Shown: one piece after another, positions 42,823 to 52,589 of the stretch
Numbering within the stretch: the stretch's first letter is position 1
Layout: each line of letters opens with the position of its first letter
Source of the DNA: an uncultured Bacteroidales bacterium
Lineage (GTDB): Bacteria; Bacteroidota; Bacteroidia; Bacteroidales; UBA932
Assembly (NCBI GenBank): GCA_944326305.1
Contig: CALVDL010000003.1
Location: 1 to 64,000, forward strand
DNA length: 64,000 nt
Direction: 5' to 3'
The notes under the pieces: generated by a model
Databases searched by the model: none
Seen by the model: the letters and a program-made list of their open reading frames with translations, nothing else
Told to the model about the DNA's origin: nothing
Program-made: the position numbers and the translations under genes

Positions 42823-44367
42823 TTAATATCCTATATTTTTCCTGTCAAGCAGCCTGTACCGCGTCGCCTCCATGAGGTGCTCCATCTTTATGCTCCCGGA
42901 GCCGGCGAGGTCCGCTATCGTCCTGGAGAGCTTAAGTATACGGTGATAGGCCCTGGCGGAGAGACCCAGCCGCTCCACTGTCTTTTCCATGAAATCCCTG
43001 CAGGAGGCAGGAAGGGGGCAGAATTCGGCGACCTGGCTGCCGGACATCTCGGCATTGGTGAATATGCCGCTCCCGCGGAACCTCTCCGCCTGCAGGCCAC
43101 GCGCGGCAGCCACACGGGCAGCTATGTCCCTGCTCGGCTCCGCACGGCAGGCTCCAACCAGCTTCCCGGTCTCCACCGGCCTTATCCACAGGTGTATGTC
43201 TATCCTGTCCATCACAGGGCCTGACAGCTTCGACAGGTATGCTTCCCTGCGGGCCGGAGTGCATGTGCACCTGTCCCCGTCGCCATAATATCCGCAGGGG
43301 CACGGGTTGGTCGCGGCCACAAGCATGAAGGAGGCCGGGAAGGTTATCCTTGTCTTGAGCCTTGATATTGTGACCTTCCTGTCTTCAAGAGGTCCTCGCA
43401 GAGACTCCAGTATGCGTTTGGGGATTTCGCAGAATTCATCGAGGAACAGCACCCCGTTGTGCGCCAGGGAAATCTCCCCAGGGATTATGCAGTCAGAGCC
43501 GCCCCCGGTAAGGGAGGCGGCGGAAATATTGTGGTAGGGAGACCTGAAAGGCCTGTGCCTGACAATCTGCACACCCGCCTGGCCTTTCCCAGCCACGGAG
43601 TATATCTTGCTTGTCTGCAGGGATTCTTCCGTGCTCATAGGAGGCAGTATTCCGGCCATGGACTTGGCAAGGGTGCTCTTCCCCGCCCCTGGAGGGCCTA
43701 TCATCAGGACATTGTGCCCTCCGGCGGCAGCTATCTCCAGCCCCCTTTTGGCTCCTTCCTGCCCGTATATCGATGAAAAGTCCGGAATGTCGTCCAATAC
43801 AGGCGAAAGCTCTTCCCCGGCACATGCCGCGGATGTCATCTCAAGGGAGCTGCAGTCCTCCTTTTCCTCCAGTATCGAAAGGACCTCCGGCAGAGAAGAC
43901 ACCCCGTAGACCTTCGCCAGAGAATACCCCAGGGTCTCGCCGGCCGATAAACGCGGGAGGATGCACCCTCTGAAGCCGTTGTCCCTCGCCATCTCCGTTA
44001 TGGGCAGGGCACCGGGTACAGGCCTGACGGACCCGTCCAGGCCGAGCTCCCCCATTATGATATATTTCCCGATTCCAGGCAGGTCCTTCTGCCCGGACGC
44101 CGCAAGGATACCCACCGCAATGGGCAGGTCGTACCCGCTCCCCTTCTTGTGCAGGTCGGCAGGGGCAAGGTTTATCACTATCTTCTTCCCCGGTATCCTG
44201 AACCCGAGGCTCTGCAGTGCGGTCACGGTCCTGAGCAGACTCTCCTTTACGGCTACATCGGCCAGCCCCACAAGATGGATACCCAATCCGGAAGTTATGT
44301 CCACTTCCACTGTCACCGGGACAGCATCTATCCCGATACATTTAGCGCTGAAAATATTTATAAGCAT
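42823..44367 (-). CDS. ComM/YifB-like Mg chelatase-family ATPase
   Basis: This AAA+ helicase-like protein is linked to branch migration during natural transformation. The N-terminal Lon-protease-like fold (about 1-175) has the typical GIDAVPVTVEVDI and the HLVGLADVAVKES segments. The AAA domain carries GPPGAGKS, then LFLDEF, and the C-terminal part has PCPCGYYGDGDRCTC with a potential zinc site. The start at 44367 is chosen because the upstream 25 in-frame codons encode a Phe-rich stretch without similarity. The length is 514 residues. It is in an operon with folA. Confidence 0.9.
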   Translation of the reverse strand: MLINIFSAKCIGIDAVPVTVEVDITSGLGIHLVGLADVAVKESLLRTVTALQSLGFRIPGKKIVINLAPADLHKKGSGYDLPIAVGILAASGQKDLPGIGKYIIMGELGLDGSVRPVPGALPITEMARDNGFRGCILPRLSAGETLGYSLAKVYGVSSLPEVLSILEEKEDCSSLEMTSAACAGEELSPVLDDIPDFSSIYGQEGAKRGLEIAAAGGHNVLMIGPPGAGKSTLAKSMAGILPPMSTEESLQTSKIYSVAGKGQAGVQIVRHRPFRSPYHNISAASLTGGGSDCIIPGEISLAHNGVLFLDEFCEIPKRILESLRGPLEDRKVTISRLKTRITFPASFMLVAATNPCPCGYYGDGDRCTCTPARREAYLSKLSGPVMDRIDIHLWIRPVETGKLVGACRAEPSRDIAARVAAARGLQAERFRGSGIFTNAEMSGSQVAEFCPLPASCRDFMEKTVERLGLSARAYHRILKLSRTIADLAGSGSIKMEHLMEATRYRLLDRKNIGY

Positions 44368-44455
44368 AAAAAACGTTTTTGCCGCAAATGTCGGCCAGTG
44401 GAAAAGAAAAGGCTTAAAGAAAAAGAAAAATGTGGCGGGCAACGCGAAGATTTTC

Positions 44456-44463
44456 TATTTTTG
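44456..44463 (+). promoter_or_regulatory. -7 box of the mlaE-mlaF operon
   Basis: TATTTTTG lies 23 bp before the start at 44487. It is divergent from comM, whose own start lies at 44367. Confidence 0.5.
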
Positions 44464-44486
44464 TATGTTCTGAACAGGGAATCAGC

Positions 44487-45233
44487 ATGATAAAAGAGTT
44501 CATAGAATCAGTGGGCCGGTACTGCCTTTTTCTGAAAATGGTATTCAGAAAGCCGGAGAAATGGAGGATATTCTGGAGGCAGCTCCTCGTGGAGTCCGAA
44601 AAGCTGATACTCTCATCCGTCCTTCTGGTATGCGTCATCTCGCTGTTCATCGGAGGCGTCCTGGTAATCCAGATAGCGTCCAACATCGAGAACCCATTCA
44701 TCGACAGGATGAATGTCGGGTATATGCTCCGGGAGATACTCATACTGGAATTCTGCTCCACGATTGTCGCCCTGATACTTGCCGGAAAGATGGGCTCGAA
44801 CATCTCCTCCGAGATAGGCAGCATGAGGATAACCGACCAGATAGACGCGATGGATATGATGGGTGTGAATTCAGCCGGCTTCCTGGTGCTTCCGAAGATA
44901 GTCTCTGCCACACTCCTCAGCCCGCTTCTGATGCTGCTCAGCCTTGCTTTCGGACTTTTAGGGGGATGGGTAGTAGTGTCGCTGACCGGGATTATCGGCC
45001 CGAACCAGTACATCGAAGGCATAAAATACTGCTACAACGGATTCTATGTAATATACAGCGGATTCAAGATGGCGCTGTTCTGCTTCCTCATATCCTCCAT
45101 AGCATCGTTCAAGGGCTACTATGCCAAGGGAGGCTCGCTCGGTGTCGGGACCGCGAGCACCCAGGCCATAGTCACCATAAGCATACTGATCCTGCTCTTC
45201 GACCTGATAGTTACCCAGCTCATGCTGTATTGA
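44487..45233 (+). CDS. MlaE-like ABC transporter permease
   Basis: The protein has the MlaE permease shape: an amphipathic N-terminus, a hydrophobic helix at about 40-65, and the conserved ILEFCSTIVALILAGKMGSNISSEIG plus ITDQIDAMDMMGV signatures, then three more helices, in 248 residues. With the ATPase that follows 19 bp later it forms a lipid transport core. The substrate-binding MCE subunit (MlaD) is not in the neighbourhood. The start at 44487 is favoured by the -7 box just upstream. Confidence 0.9.
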   Translation: MIKEFIESVGRYCLFLKMVFRKPEKWRIFWRQLLVESEKLILSSVLLVCVISLFIGGVLVIQIASNIENPFIDRMNVGYMLREILILEFCSTIVALILAGKMGSNISSEIGSMRITDQIDAMDMMGVNSAGFLVLPKIVSATLLSPLLMLLSLAFGLLGGWVVVSLTGIIGPNQYIEGIKYCYNGFYVIYSGFKMALFCFLISSIASFKGYYAKGGSLGVGTASTQAIVTISILILLFDLIVTQLMLY

Positions 45234-45252
45234 CATTCAATAACCGGAATCC

Positions 45253-45975
45253 ATGATCAAAGTAGAACATCTATATAAAAGTTTCGGCAATACGCCCATT
45301 CTCCAGGATATCTCGATAGAGTACCTTCCCGGAAAATGCAACATGGTCATCGGAGCCAGCGGGAGCGGCAAGACCGTCCTCCTGAAGACGCTGATAGGCC
45401 TGTATGAACCGGACTCGGGAAGCATCTGGTACGGGACGGAAGACCTCGCCTCCATGACATACGACCAGAAAAAGAAGCTGCGCCAGCGCATAGGAATGCT
45501 TTTCCAGGCCAGCGCACTGTTCGACTTCGCCACAGTGATAGATAACATCATGTTCCCGATGGACTTCTGCACTTCCTGGAGCCGCAGGCAGAAGATAGAA
45601 AGGGCCCGCTTCTGCCTTGACAGGGTAAACGTAAGGGATTCCGACCACAAGTACCCCAACGAGCTGAGCGGAGGTATGCAGAAAAGGGTCGGTATCGCCC
45701 GTGCGATAGCCCTGAACCCGGAATTCCTGTTCTGCGACGAGCCCAACTCCGGCCTCGACCCCTACACGTCCTCACTGATAGACGAGCTGATCTCTGAAAT
45801 CACAAAGGAGTACAACATGACCACAGTCATCAATACCCACGACATGAATTCCATAAGGACAATTGGGGACAATATCGGATTCATCTGCAACGGCCGCCTG
45901 CTCTGGCAGGGGGACAGTGGCGGCATTTCCTCTGCGGAATGCCCCGAACTGAGGAAATTCCTGAGGATACAATAA
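45253..45975 (+). CDS. MlaF-like ABC transporter ATPase
   Basis: It has Walker A GASGSGKT, the signature LSGGM, Walker B EFLFCDEPNSGL and the switch His in NTHDMNS. Its length (240 residues) and sequence fit the retrograde phospholipid transport ATPase. It is paired with the permease upstream. The stop is followed at once by a strong bidirectional terminator shared with galM, so no further subunit belongs to this operon. Confidence 0.92.
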   Translation: MIKVEHLYKSFGNTPILQDISIEYLPGKCNMVIGASGSGKTVLLKTLIGLYEPDSGSIWYGTEDLASMTYDQKKKLRQRIGMLFQASALFDFATVIDNIMFPMDFCTSWSRRQKIERARFCLDRVNVRDSDHKYPNELSGGMQKRVGIARAIALNPEFLFCDEPNSGLDPYTSSLIDELISEITKEYNMTTVINTHDMNSIRTIGDNIGFICNGRLLWQGDSGGISSAECPELRKFLRIQ

Positions 45976-46007
45976 AAAAAACAGGACCGCAGTCCTGTTT
46001 TTTTATT
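45974..46007. terminator. Bidirectional terminator between mlaF and galM
   Basis: The sequence forms a stem of CAGGAC/GTCCTG extended by long A/T pairing with a 4-base loop. It has a run of eight A on one side and seven T on the other, so it should end transcription from both sides. Confidence 0.85.
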
Positions 46008-46008
46008 G

Positions 46009-47058
46009 TCATCTCACTTTGAATGCGAATATTATCGCTTCCTCGAAAGTCTCTCCGGGACGGAGGACGGCGGAAGGATAGTCAGGATGGTTCGGCGAGT
46101 CAGGGAAATGCTGGCACTCGATGGCAACACCGTCATAGTCGTTGTAACTGCGTCCGCATTTGCCCTCCGGGCAGCCTGCAAGCCAGTTCCCTGTATATAC
46201 CTGCACCCCTGGCTGGGTGGTGGTGACTTCGAGGAGACGGCCGCTCTCCGGGGCATAGAGTTCGGCAGCTGTCTGGAGCTGTCCCGGCTCCGCCCCGTCT
46301 ATCACCCAGCAGTTGTCATACCCCTTCCCGTATTTGAGGGCCGGGAAGTCTTCTTTTATATCACGGCCGAGAGGCTTGGCCGTAACGAAATCCATAGGGG
46401 TACCGGCTACAGGCTCGCTCTCCCCTTCCGGTATAAGTGTATCATCAGTAGGAAGGTACTCGGAGGCATTCAGCTTCAGCTCATGTCCCAGGACACTGCC
46501 GCTCCCCTCCCCGTTCAGGTTGAAATACGCATGGTTGGTAAGGTTCACCACAGTAGGGGCGTCCGTCTCGGCAGTAAGGGTCAGGCGAAGTTCATTCTCT
46601 TCGCTCCACTCGTATCTTGCAACGGCCTTCAGCGCTCCGGGATAACCCATCTCACCGTCTTCCGAATAATACATGAATTCTACTCCGTCCTCATATATCC
46701 GGCTGTCCCACACCTGGTTCTGGAAACCTTTCGGACCACCGTGCAGGTGGTTGGGGCCATTGTTGACAGGAAGGGTGTATTCCTTGCCGTCCAGGGTGAA
46801 GCGCCCCTTGGCTATCCTGTTGGCATACCTGCCCGGGATTTTTCCGGCGCAAGGCCCGTCATCGAAATAGCTGAGCGGGGAACTGTATCCCAGCACAACA
46901 TCGGCCAGTTTCCCGTCCCTGTCCGGGACAACCGCCGCAACGATTCCGGCACCTACACTGGAAAGCTGTACATAGGCTCCGCTGCTGTTCTTCAGGGTAT
47001 AGCGGTAAATATCCTTACCGCAAGGGGACTTGCCCCAGAGTTCTTTTTCTATATTCAT
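46009..47058 (-). CDS. galM: Aldose 1-epimerase (galactose mutarotase)
   Basis: It interconverts alpha and beta anomers of sugars. The catalytic residues are in NNGPNHLHGG (first His) and NLTNHAYFNL (second His), and the base Glu is in AIECQHFPDSPN. The length of 349 residues is normal for GalM. It uses the ATG at 47058, because an upstream in-frame TTG is unlikely. galK lies 7 kb away on the same strand, so the pair is split here. No promoter of good quality was seen in 47059-47218, which holds no gene. Confidence 0.93.
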   Translation of the reverse strand: MNIEKELWGKSPCGKDIYRYTLKNSSGAYVQLSSVGAGIVAAVVPDRDGKLADVVLGYSSPLSYFDDGPCAGKIPGRYANRIAKGRFTLDGKEYTLPVNNGPNHLHGGPKGFQNQVWDSRIYEDGVEFMYYSEDGEMGYPGALKAVARYEWSEENELRLTLTAETDAPTVVNLTNHAYFNLNGEGSGSVLGHELKLNASEYLPTDDTLIPEGESEPVAGTPMDFVTAKPLGRDIKEDFPALKYGKGYDNCWVIDGAEPGQLQTAAELYAPESGRLLEVTTTQPGVQVYTGNWLAGCPEGKCGRSYNDYDGVAIECQHFPDSPNHPDYPSAVLRPGETFEEAIIFAFKVR

Positions 47059-47218
47059 GGTTATCAAGAATTAATGTTTACAGTTTCGTTTTTGATGTCA
47101 GCAGATTCCCCGGCTTCGGCAGGAACCTCCGCCCGAAATGACAGCAAACAAGGGAGTAAATATAGCGATTTTCCGGCATATTGTCCATCCGGAATCCGGC
47201 CACGACAGGAAAAATCCT

Positions 47219-48202
47219 CTACTGCCCGTCACCTATCCGGTGGAGGGCGGCGAACACCCTGTCCTCCGGGGCGTCCTTCAGCAGGACCTTCTTGTCCCGG
47301 TCGAGAAGGTAGAGGGAGGGGATTGCCCTGACATTGTACAGGAGGTCGGTACGGATGATGAAATCCGGGTCATAGCCGTTGTACCAGCTGTCCGGATAAA
47401 TGTCCTGGTAGCCGTACCATGCCTCTATGTCCTCATCTATGTATATATTGGCGACCGCCAGCCTCCCGGAGGACACCATGGAGCCGAGGGCAGTGTCCGA
47501 TTCAAGGGCGTCGATTATGTATTTGCATGCTTCGCACCCCGGATTGCTGAAAAACAGCAGGGTATATTCCGCATCTATGCCATACAGCGTGTGGCTGCGT
47601 CCGGCTTTGTCCATGAACCGGAAGTCCGCCGCCGGTGAACCTGTCCTGTTGAGGGAACACATTTTCGCGTCATATTCATACACGGCCCTTTTCTCCGGAG
47701 GCACCAGAGGGCTGGAGGACATCGCGGAGGCGAACGGAAGATAAAGGTCCTCGCTGCGAAGCGGGGAATTGGGGTCGTACAGATACTTCTCCGCGAGGGA
47801 CGATACGGTCTCGAACACATTGGTGGAAGTGTCCCTCCTTTCAAAGGCAGCTATCCTCCTGAACATCGCTGACACAGCCTCCCGGGCATCGTCCGGAGTC
47901 CCGGACCGGAGATAGCCGGCCCAGTCCGCAAAAGCCTGTTCCACATCACTTTCGAGCACTCCGTTGACTATGGAGGAATCGCATACGTAAATCTGCGAAG
48001 TATCTGTAAATCTGTCCCAGAAATGCGCTGCAAGATAGCTTACGGCCTCGCGTCCGGAACCGATCATGGACGGTACCTCCGGGACCGGGAACGGATGGGG
48101 TCCGGACTCCCGGGAACCGGACTGTCCGCATCCCGAAGACAGAAGGACAGCAACAGCGGCAATGGAGGGGAGAAGGCGCCTTATATCATTGTAAATTGTC
48201 AT
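47219..48202 (-). CDS. DUF5106-type thioredoxin-like lipoprotein
   Basis: A lipoprotein signal ends at Cys25 (LLSSGC). The central part resembles the DUF5106 region of Bacteroidales lipoproteins, and the C-terminal part is a thioredoxin-like domain. Its redox motif is CEAC in SNPGCEACKYI, with the cis-proline segment AIPSLYLLD. It is probably anchored in an envelope membrane and acts in disulfide or thiol chemistry. The start at 48202 fits the signal peptide, since the longer open frame lacks similarity. It is divergent from the large barrel protein at 48304. Confidence 0.82.
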   Translation of the reverse strand: MTIYNDIRRLLPSIAAVAVLLSSGCGQSGSRESGPHPFPVPEVPSMIGSGREAVSYLAAHFWDRFTDTSQIYVCDSSIVNGVLESDVEQAFADWAGYLRSGTPDDAREAVSAMFRRIAAFERRDTSTNVFETVSSLAEKYLYDPNSPLRSEDLYLPFASAMSSSPLVPPEKRAVYEYDAKMCSLNRTGSPAADFRFMDKAGRSHTLYGIDAEYTLLFFSNPGCEACKYIIDALESDTALGSMVSSGRLAVANIYIDEDIEAWYGYQDIYPDSWYNGYDPDFIIRTDLLYNVRAIPSLYLLDRDKKVLLKDAPEDRVFAALHRIGDGQ

Positions 48203-48248
48203 ATTATATATTATTTCATATAATCCGTCGATTATGCACCTGAACGGC

Positions 48249-48279
48249 TTGGGCAAAATTATAAAATTATTTAGATTTG
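48249..48279 (+). promoter_or_regulatory. Promoter of the large barrel-protein gene
   Basis: TAGATTTG (48272-48279) is a perfect -7 box. TTGG (48249-48252) lies 19 bp upstream as a near-perfect -33 element. The ATG lies at 48304. Confidence 0.6.
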
Positions 48280-48303
48280 CCGCCGTAATTTTCATGGACG
48301 ACA

Positions 48304-51282
48304 ATGAGATTCCTTTTAACGCTCACACTGATAGCATTGTCCTCTTTCTGGGCAAGGGCCCAGTTCTATACGACAGGAGATGACCCGGGCTCTTTAAAAT
48401 GGTACCGTATCCGGACAGAGAACTACAGCATAATCTATCCCGAAGGGATGGACTCCCTCGCAAGGGTCTACGCACTGAATCTGGAAAAATACCGTATCCC
48501 GGTCGGAAGGACGGCAGGATACCTGCCCGGGGAGCTTTCCCGGGGAAGGATGCCTGTGATACTGCATGCGCACAATGCCAATTCAAACGGTATCGTAGTC
48601 TGGGCACCGAAACGGATGGAGCTGTATACCAGCCCATCGGCCTATTCCCCTGAACCAATGCCATGGGAAACCAACCTTGTAATACACGAATCCAGGCATG
48701 TGGCACAGATGCAGCAGGGCCTCAGCCATGTGTTCAGGCCTTTCAACTGGATATTCGGACAGATGTGGACCGGGGCGATAGCCGGGATTTACCCGAGCGG
48801 ATGGCTGCTCGAAGGGGATGCTGTAATCGCAGAGACAGCCCTGTCCAGGTCAGGAAGGGGAAGGACGGCGGACCTGCTCAACTGGTACATGATCGCAGCC
48901 GACAACGGGGACGTAAGAAGCTCCAGACAGTGGAAATACGGCTCATACCGTTACTATACCCCGAATGAATACTCGCTCGGATATCTGTATATCGGAGGAA
49001 TGAGATACCTGTATGATTGCCCCGATTTTACTTCGAGGTATCTTCACTATGCGGCACGGAGGCCGTACGACCTGTTTTTCGAGAACACTGTAGCCAGGCA
49101 GATAAGCGGGAAGAACAAAAAAGAGACGTTCAAAGAGGTGATGGATTTCTACGCGCAGATGTGGAAAGAGGACAGGGAAAGGCGTGCGCCGTTCATGGAG
49201 ACGGTCCGGGTCCCGAAGGACAGGACAAGGAGATATACCGAATACAATGGGACTGTGGCGGCTCCGGATGCCCTGTATACTGTAAGGAGCGGCATGGACC
49301 GGAGCAGCGCACTGATGGAATACAGCTACGGATCCGGCAATGGGAAACGCTTGAGGGCATTCGCGGGCACTGTGAGCAAGCTGGAATATTCCGCCTCCGC
49401 AGACAGGCTCTACTGGAGCGAATCTGTCCCCGGAGCGAGATGGGGGCACAGGATAAATTCAAAGATAAGATATTACGATATTGAAAACGGAAAGGTAAGG
49501 AGCATAACCCGCCGGGGAAAGCTCTTCAACCCGGCTGTCTCCGACAGTCTCGCCCTGATAGCGGCTACCGGCTATCCTGCAGAAGGGGGAAGCGGAATAT
49601 CCATCATGGACCTCGACGGCAGGCCGGTATCGGAGGTCCGCGCCCCGGATTCTCTCCAGATAGTGGAATCTGTATGGGCAGGGGAGAGCCTGTTCGTATC
49701 CGGCATATCGGAGGCGGGAATGGGAATCTACCGCACGTCAGGGGCAGACGGGGGAGAGGGCCCGCTCTTTTCAGCAGTGCTTGACCCTGTACCCGTAAAA
49801 ATCACCGGGCTGCGGAACATGGACGGAAAGATAGCCTTTACAAGCGACAGGACCGGAGTCAACGAGATGTACGTAATGGACCCGCATACACGCGAAATAT
49901 ACAGGGTGACTTCAACACCATACGGTGCGAAGGATTTCCAGGCGTCCCCGGACAGGAAGTCGCTGTATTTCTCGGAAGCGACACATGACGGGGCCATACT
50001 CAGCAGGACAGGAATGGATTCCCTGATGGCCGTCAAGGTGGATTTCAATGAAAGGTACACATATAAAGTGGCTGAAAAGCTCTCCGAGCAGGAAAGGCAG
50101 GCGGCGGCCGGCTGTCCGGAGCAGTCCGGGGAAGTGGAATTCCAGGAGCCTGAACGCTACAGGAAATTCCCTCACCTTTTCAATATCCACTCCTGGGCGC
50201 CTGTATATTTCGATTTCGACAATATCAGCAACCTGAGCTATGACTACTATTATGACCTCGTCTCACTCGGTACGGCGGCCGCCATGCAGAATAGCCTGGG
50301 AACATTTACCGCAAATTTCGGATACTCTGCGCACAAGGACCCATACGACAGAAGCTTCTGGAGGCATTCCGGACATGCAAAAATCACATATTCCGGGCTT
50401 TATCCCGTATTTGAAGCATCCATAGACGTGAATGACCGCGCTTCACGGATCAATTACCTTTCAATCAGCATGCTCGAACCTGACCGCTATCTGCTGTCCC
50501 TGGTGTCCGAAGCTTCAGGTATCCCGTCTGTCAGGGGACGGATAGCGGCCTATATACCGTTCAACTTTTCTTCCGGCGGATGGTACCGCGGGCTCATCCC
50601 GCAGATTGCCTGGTCAGCCAGCAACGACCTGTATATAGGAAAGCTGGACCAGAAGCTCACGGCTTCCGTGAGGACCTATACAATGCTCGGGACAGCCACT
50701 TCCGAGATATACCCTGACTGGGGCATAGGCATAGAAGGAGGGATCTCCGGTTACCTCGGGCTTTCCGACTATTTTTCCCCAGCGGCATACGGGTACGTGT
50801 ACGGGTACATTCCGGGATTTTTCACTACACACGGATTCAGGTTCACGGCCACCGGGCAGTGGCAGACAAGACGGGACGCCCTGTTCTCTTCGAGTATCAT
50901 CAACACACTTCCGCGAGGATTGAGCTCAGATTCAATGATTTCCTCATATATGGCCGGACGCCGCTCCAGCTACAAGCTCACAGCGGAATATGCCATGCCG
51001 GTATATCTCGGGGACTTCAATATCACGTCCGGGTTCTATGTGAAAAGGGCGATAATAACACCTCATTTCGACTTCACCTTCTTCCAGGGAGGCAGCCTGT
51101 ATTCCGCAGGTGTTTCGGCTGCCGTGGAATTCGGCCGCTTCTTCTGGGTGGGCACTCCGATAAGGATCGGTGTGACATATTCATACAACGGAGGAAGGTC
51201 CTTCAATACCCTCCGCTCCGCAGGAGCAATGACCGGACACCACTATGTAGGGCCTGTATTCAATATAAGCCTGCCGCAATAG
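48304..51282 (+). CDS. Predicted metalloprotease-like/beta-propeller/outer-membrane barrel protein
   Basis: A signal peptide ends near ARAQ. Residues about 25-300 contain a zinc-protease motif HESRH (VIHESRHVAQMQ) with a Glu-rich follow-up LLEGDAVIAETAL some 45 residues later, the order of gluzincin (MA-clan) peptidases. Residues about 300-620 look like a TolB-type beta propeller with repeats such as KIAFTSDRTGVNEMYVMD. The last 350 residues show strand patterns of an outer-membrane barrel and end in VGPVFNISL. Proteins of this layout occur in Bacteroidales as unnamed TolB/barrel proteins. Function is unknown. It has its own promoter and no partner genes. Confidence 0.75.
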   Translation: MRFLLTLTLIALSSFWARAQFYTTGDDPGSLKWYRIRTENYSIIYPEGMDSLARVYALNLEKYRIPVGRTAGYLPGELSRGRMPVILHAHNANSNGIVVWAPKRMELYTSPSAYSPEPMPWETNLVIHESRHVAQMQQGLSHVFRPFNWIFGQMWTGAIAGIYPSGWLLEGDAVIAETALSRSGRGRTADLLNWYMIAADNGDVRSSRQWKYGSYRYYTPNEYSLGYLYIGGMRYLYDCPDFTSRYLHYAARRPYDLFFENTVARQISGKNKKETFKEVMDFYAQMWKEDRERRAPFMETVRVPKDRTRRYTEYNGTVAAPDALYTVRSGMDRSSALMEYSYGSGNGKRLRAFAGTVSKLEYSASADRLYWSESVPGARWGHRINSKIRYYDIENGKVRSITRRGKLFNPAVSDSLALIAATGYPAEGGSGISIMDLDGRPVSEVRAPDSLQIVESVWAGESLFVSGISEAGMGIYRTSGADGGEGPLFSAVLDPVPVKITGLRNMDGKIAFTSDRTGVNEMYVMDPHTREIYRVTSTPYGAKDFQASPDRKSLYFSEATHDGAILSRTGMDSLMAVKVDFNERYTYKVAEKLSEQERQAAAGCPEQSGEVEFQEPERYRKFPHLFNIHSWAPVYFDFDNISNLSYDYYYDLVSLGTAAAMQNSLGTFTANFGYSAHKDPYDRSFWRHSGHAKITYSGLYPVFEASIDVNDRASRINYLSISMLEPDRYLLSLVSEASGIPSVRGRIAAYIPFNFSSGGWYRGLIPQIAWSASNDLYIGKLDQKLTASVRTYTMLGTATSEIYPDWGIGIEGGISGYLGLSDYFSPAAYGYVYGYIPGFFTTHGFRFTATGQWQTRRDALFSSSIINTLPRGLSSDSMISSYMAGRRSSYKLTAEYAMPVYLGDFNITSGFYVKRAIITPHFDFTFFQGGSLYSAGVSAAVEFGRFFWVGTPIRIGVTYSYNGGRSFNTLRSAGAMTGHHYVGPVFNISLPQ

Positions 51283-51322
51283 CGGACAGGCCTATATGAA
51301 GACTTGCATGTCACGGGAAACG

Positions 51323-52561
51323 CTACCCCAGCATAGGCTTTATTATCCCGAATATTACCCAGGCCACTGCAAGAGTGACTACAATATTGAATGTCTGGGC
51401 AACGAGGAACACCTTCAGGGGTGTCCTGTTCTCTTTGCTGAATATGTCCTTGAACCTCGTCTCAAGGCCGATGCATACGAAAGCCACACTGAACAGTGTG
51501 TTCTGGAAGCCCTTGGTAACTGTCCCTACCTCTTTTGCAGTTGCAGTGTCCATACAGAAGCTGAACACCAGGGAAGCAAGGACAAACCCTACGACAAATT
51601 TCGGGAAACGCTCCCATATTACCCCTGCGGTAGGCTTTTCCGCGTGATTCTTGCCCTGGTATGACCACATGAGTGAAATGACGAATGCAGCCACGCCCAG
51701 GAGGACATTCTGCGATGATTTGACGATTACGGCCGTCTTTGCCGCAGTCTCGCCGACAAGGGTGCCGGATGCGGCCACTGCGCCCGTTGTGTCTATCGTG
51801 CCCCCGAGCCATGCTCCGGCGACTTCTTCGCTGAGCCCCATCAGGCCGGCGAGCCACGGCAGCAGGTACATCATCGGTATGGCTATTATCAGCACGAGGG
51901 AAATCACGTATGAGAGCTTCTTGTTGTCACCCTTGATGACACCGCATGTAGCGATGGCGGCCGACACCCCGCATATTGACACCGCACTCGAAATCATGGT
52001 GCCCATCTCCGGGTCTATCCTCATCCTCCTTCCGAACCAGAAGGCGAAGTACCATACCGTGAAAACCACCACGAGAGACTGCGCGAGACCGTATGCCCCC
52101 GATTTCATCACTTCCCCGAAAAGAATCGTGGACCCGAGGCAGATAATCCCTATTTTTATATAGAACTCGCTCTGTACTGCGGATTTCAGCCAGTCAGGGA
52201 CCCTGAAAACGTTGCTGATCAGCAGTCCGAGAATCACTGCAAAGAAGACAGGTTCAAAGCCGAGCTCCTTCACTGCAGGTATCGAGGCGATAAGCTGGGC
52301 TGCGAGCGTAAGCGAGAATATCACCAGAAGCGAGGGGAATATCCATTTAAGTGGCCTGTCCATGAGGGCGGACGTGGCCATCGTGAGAAGAAGCACGAAA
52401 AGGAACATATATCCGGCTGAAAGCCAGTCGGACCCTGTCTTCAGGGTCTTCGGCATTTCAGGCATAGCGTCCGGGAAGATACAGGCAAGGGCAAGTATCA
52501 CCGCCCCGGCGAAAACTATTATCCAGTCTTCAGTGGCAAACTGTTTCAACCATTTTTTCAT
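51323..52561 (-). CDS. YeiH/UPF0324-type membrane protein
   Basis: The protein has about ten hydrophobic helices over 412 residues, with the family's characteristic GLLISNVFRVPDWLKSAV and SICGVSAAIATCGVIK segments. The family is called putative sulfate exporter, but the substrate is not firmly known. The start at 52561 is chosen over an upstream frame extending to 52642, because a -7 box in the shared module (52591-52598) lies inside the extension. It is divergent from the CpXC gene. Confidence 0.88.
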   Translation of the reverse strand: MKKWLKQFATEDWIIVFAGAVILALACIFPDAMPEMPKTLKTGSDWLSAGYMFLFVLLLTMATSALMDRPLKWIFPSLLVIFSLTLAAQLIASIPAVKELGFEPVFFAVILGLLISNVFRVPDWLKSAVQSEFYIKIGIICLGSTILFGEVMKSGAYGLAQSLVVVFTVWYFAFWFGRRMRIDPEMGTMISSAVSICGVSAAIATCGVIKGDNKKLSYVISLVLIIAIPMMYLLPWLAGLMGLSEEVAGAWLGGTIDTTGAVAASGTLVGETAAKTAVIVKSSQNVLLGVAAFVISLMWSYQGKNHAEKPTAGVIWERFPKFVVGFVLASLVFSFCMDTATAKEVGTVTKGFQNTLFSVAFVCIGLETRFKDIFSKENRTPLKVFLVAQTFNIVVTLAVAWVIFGIIKPMLG

Positions 52562-52589
52562 CTGTAGCAATTTTTTTTCATGAAAAGTT

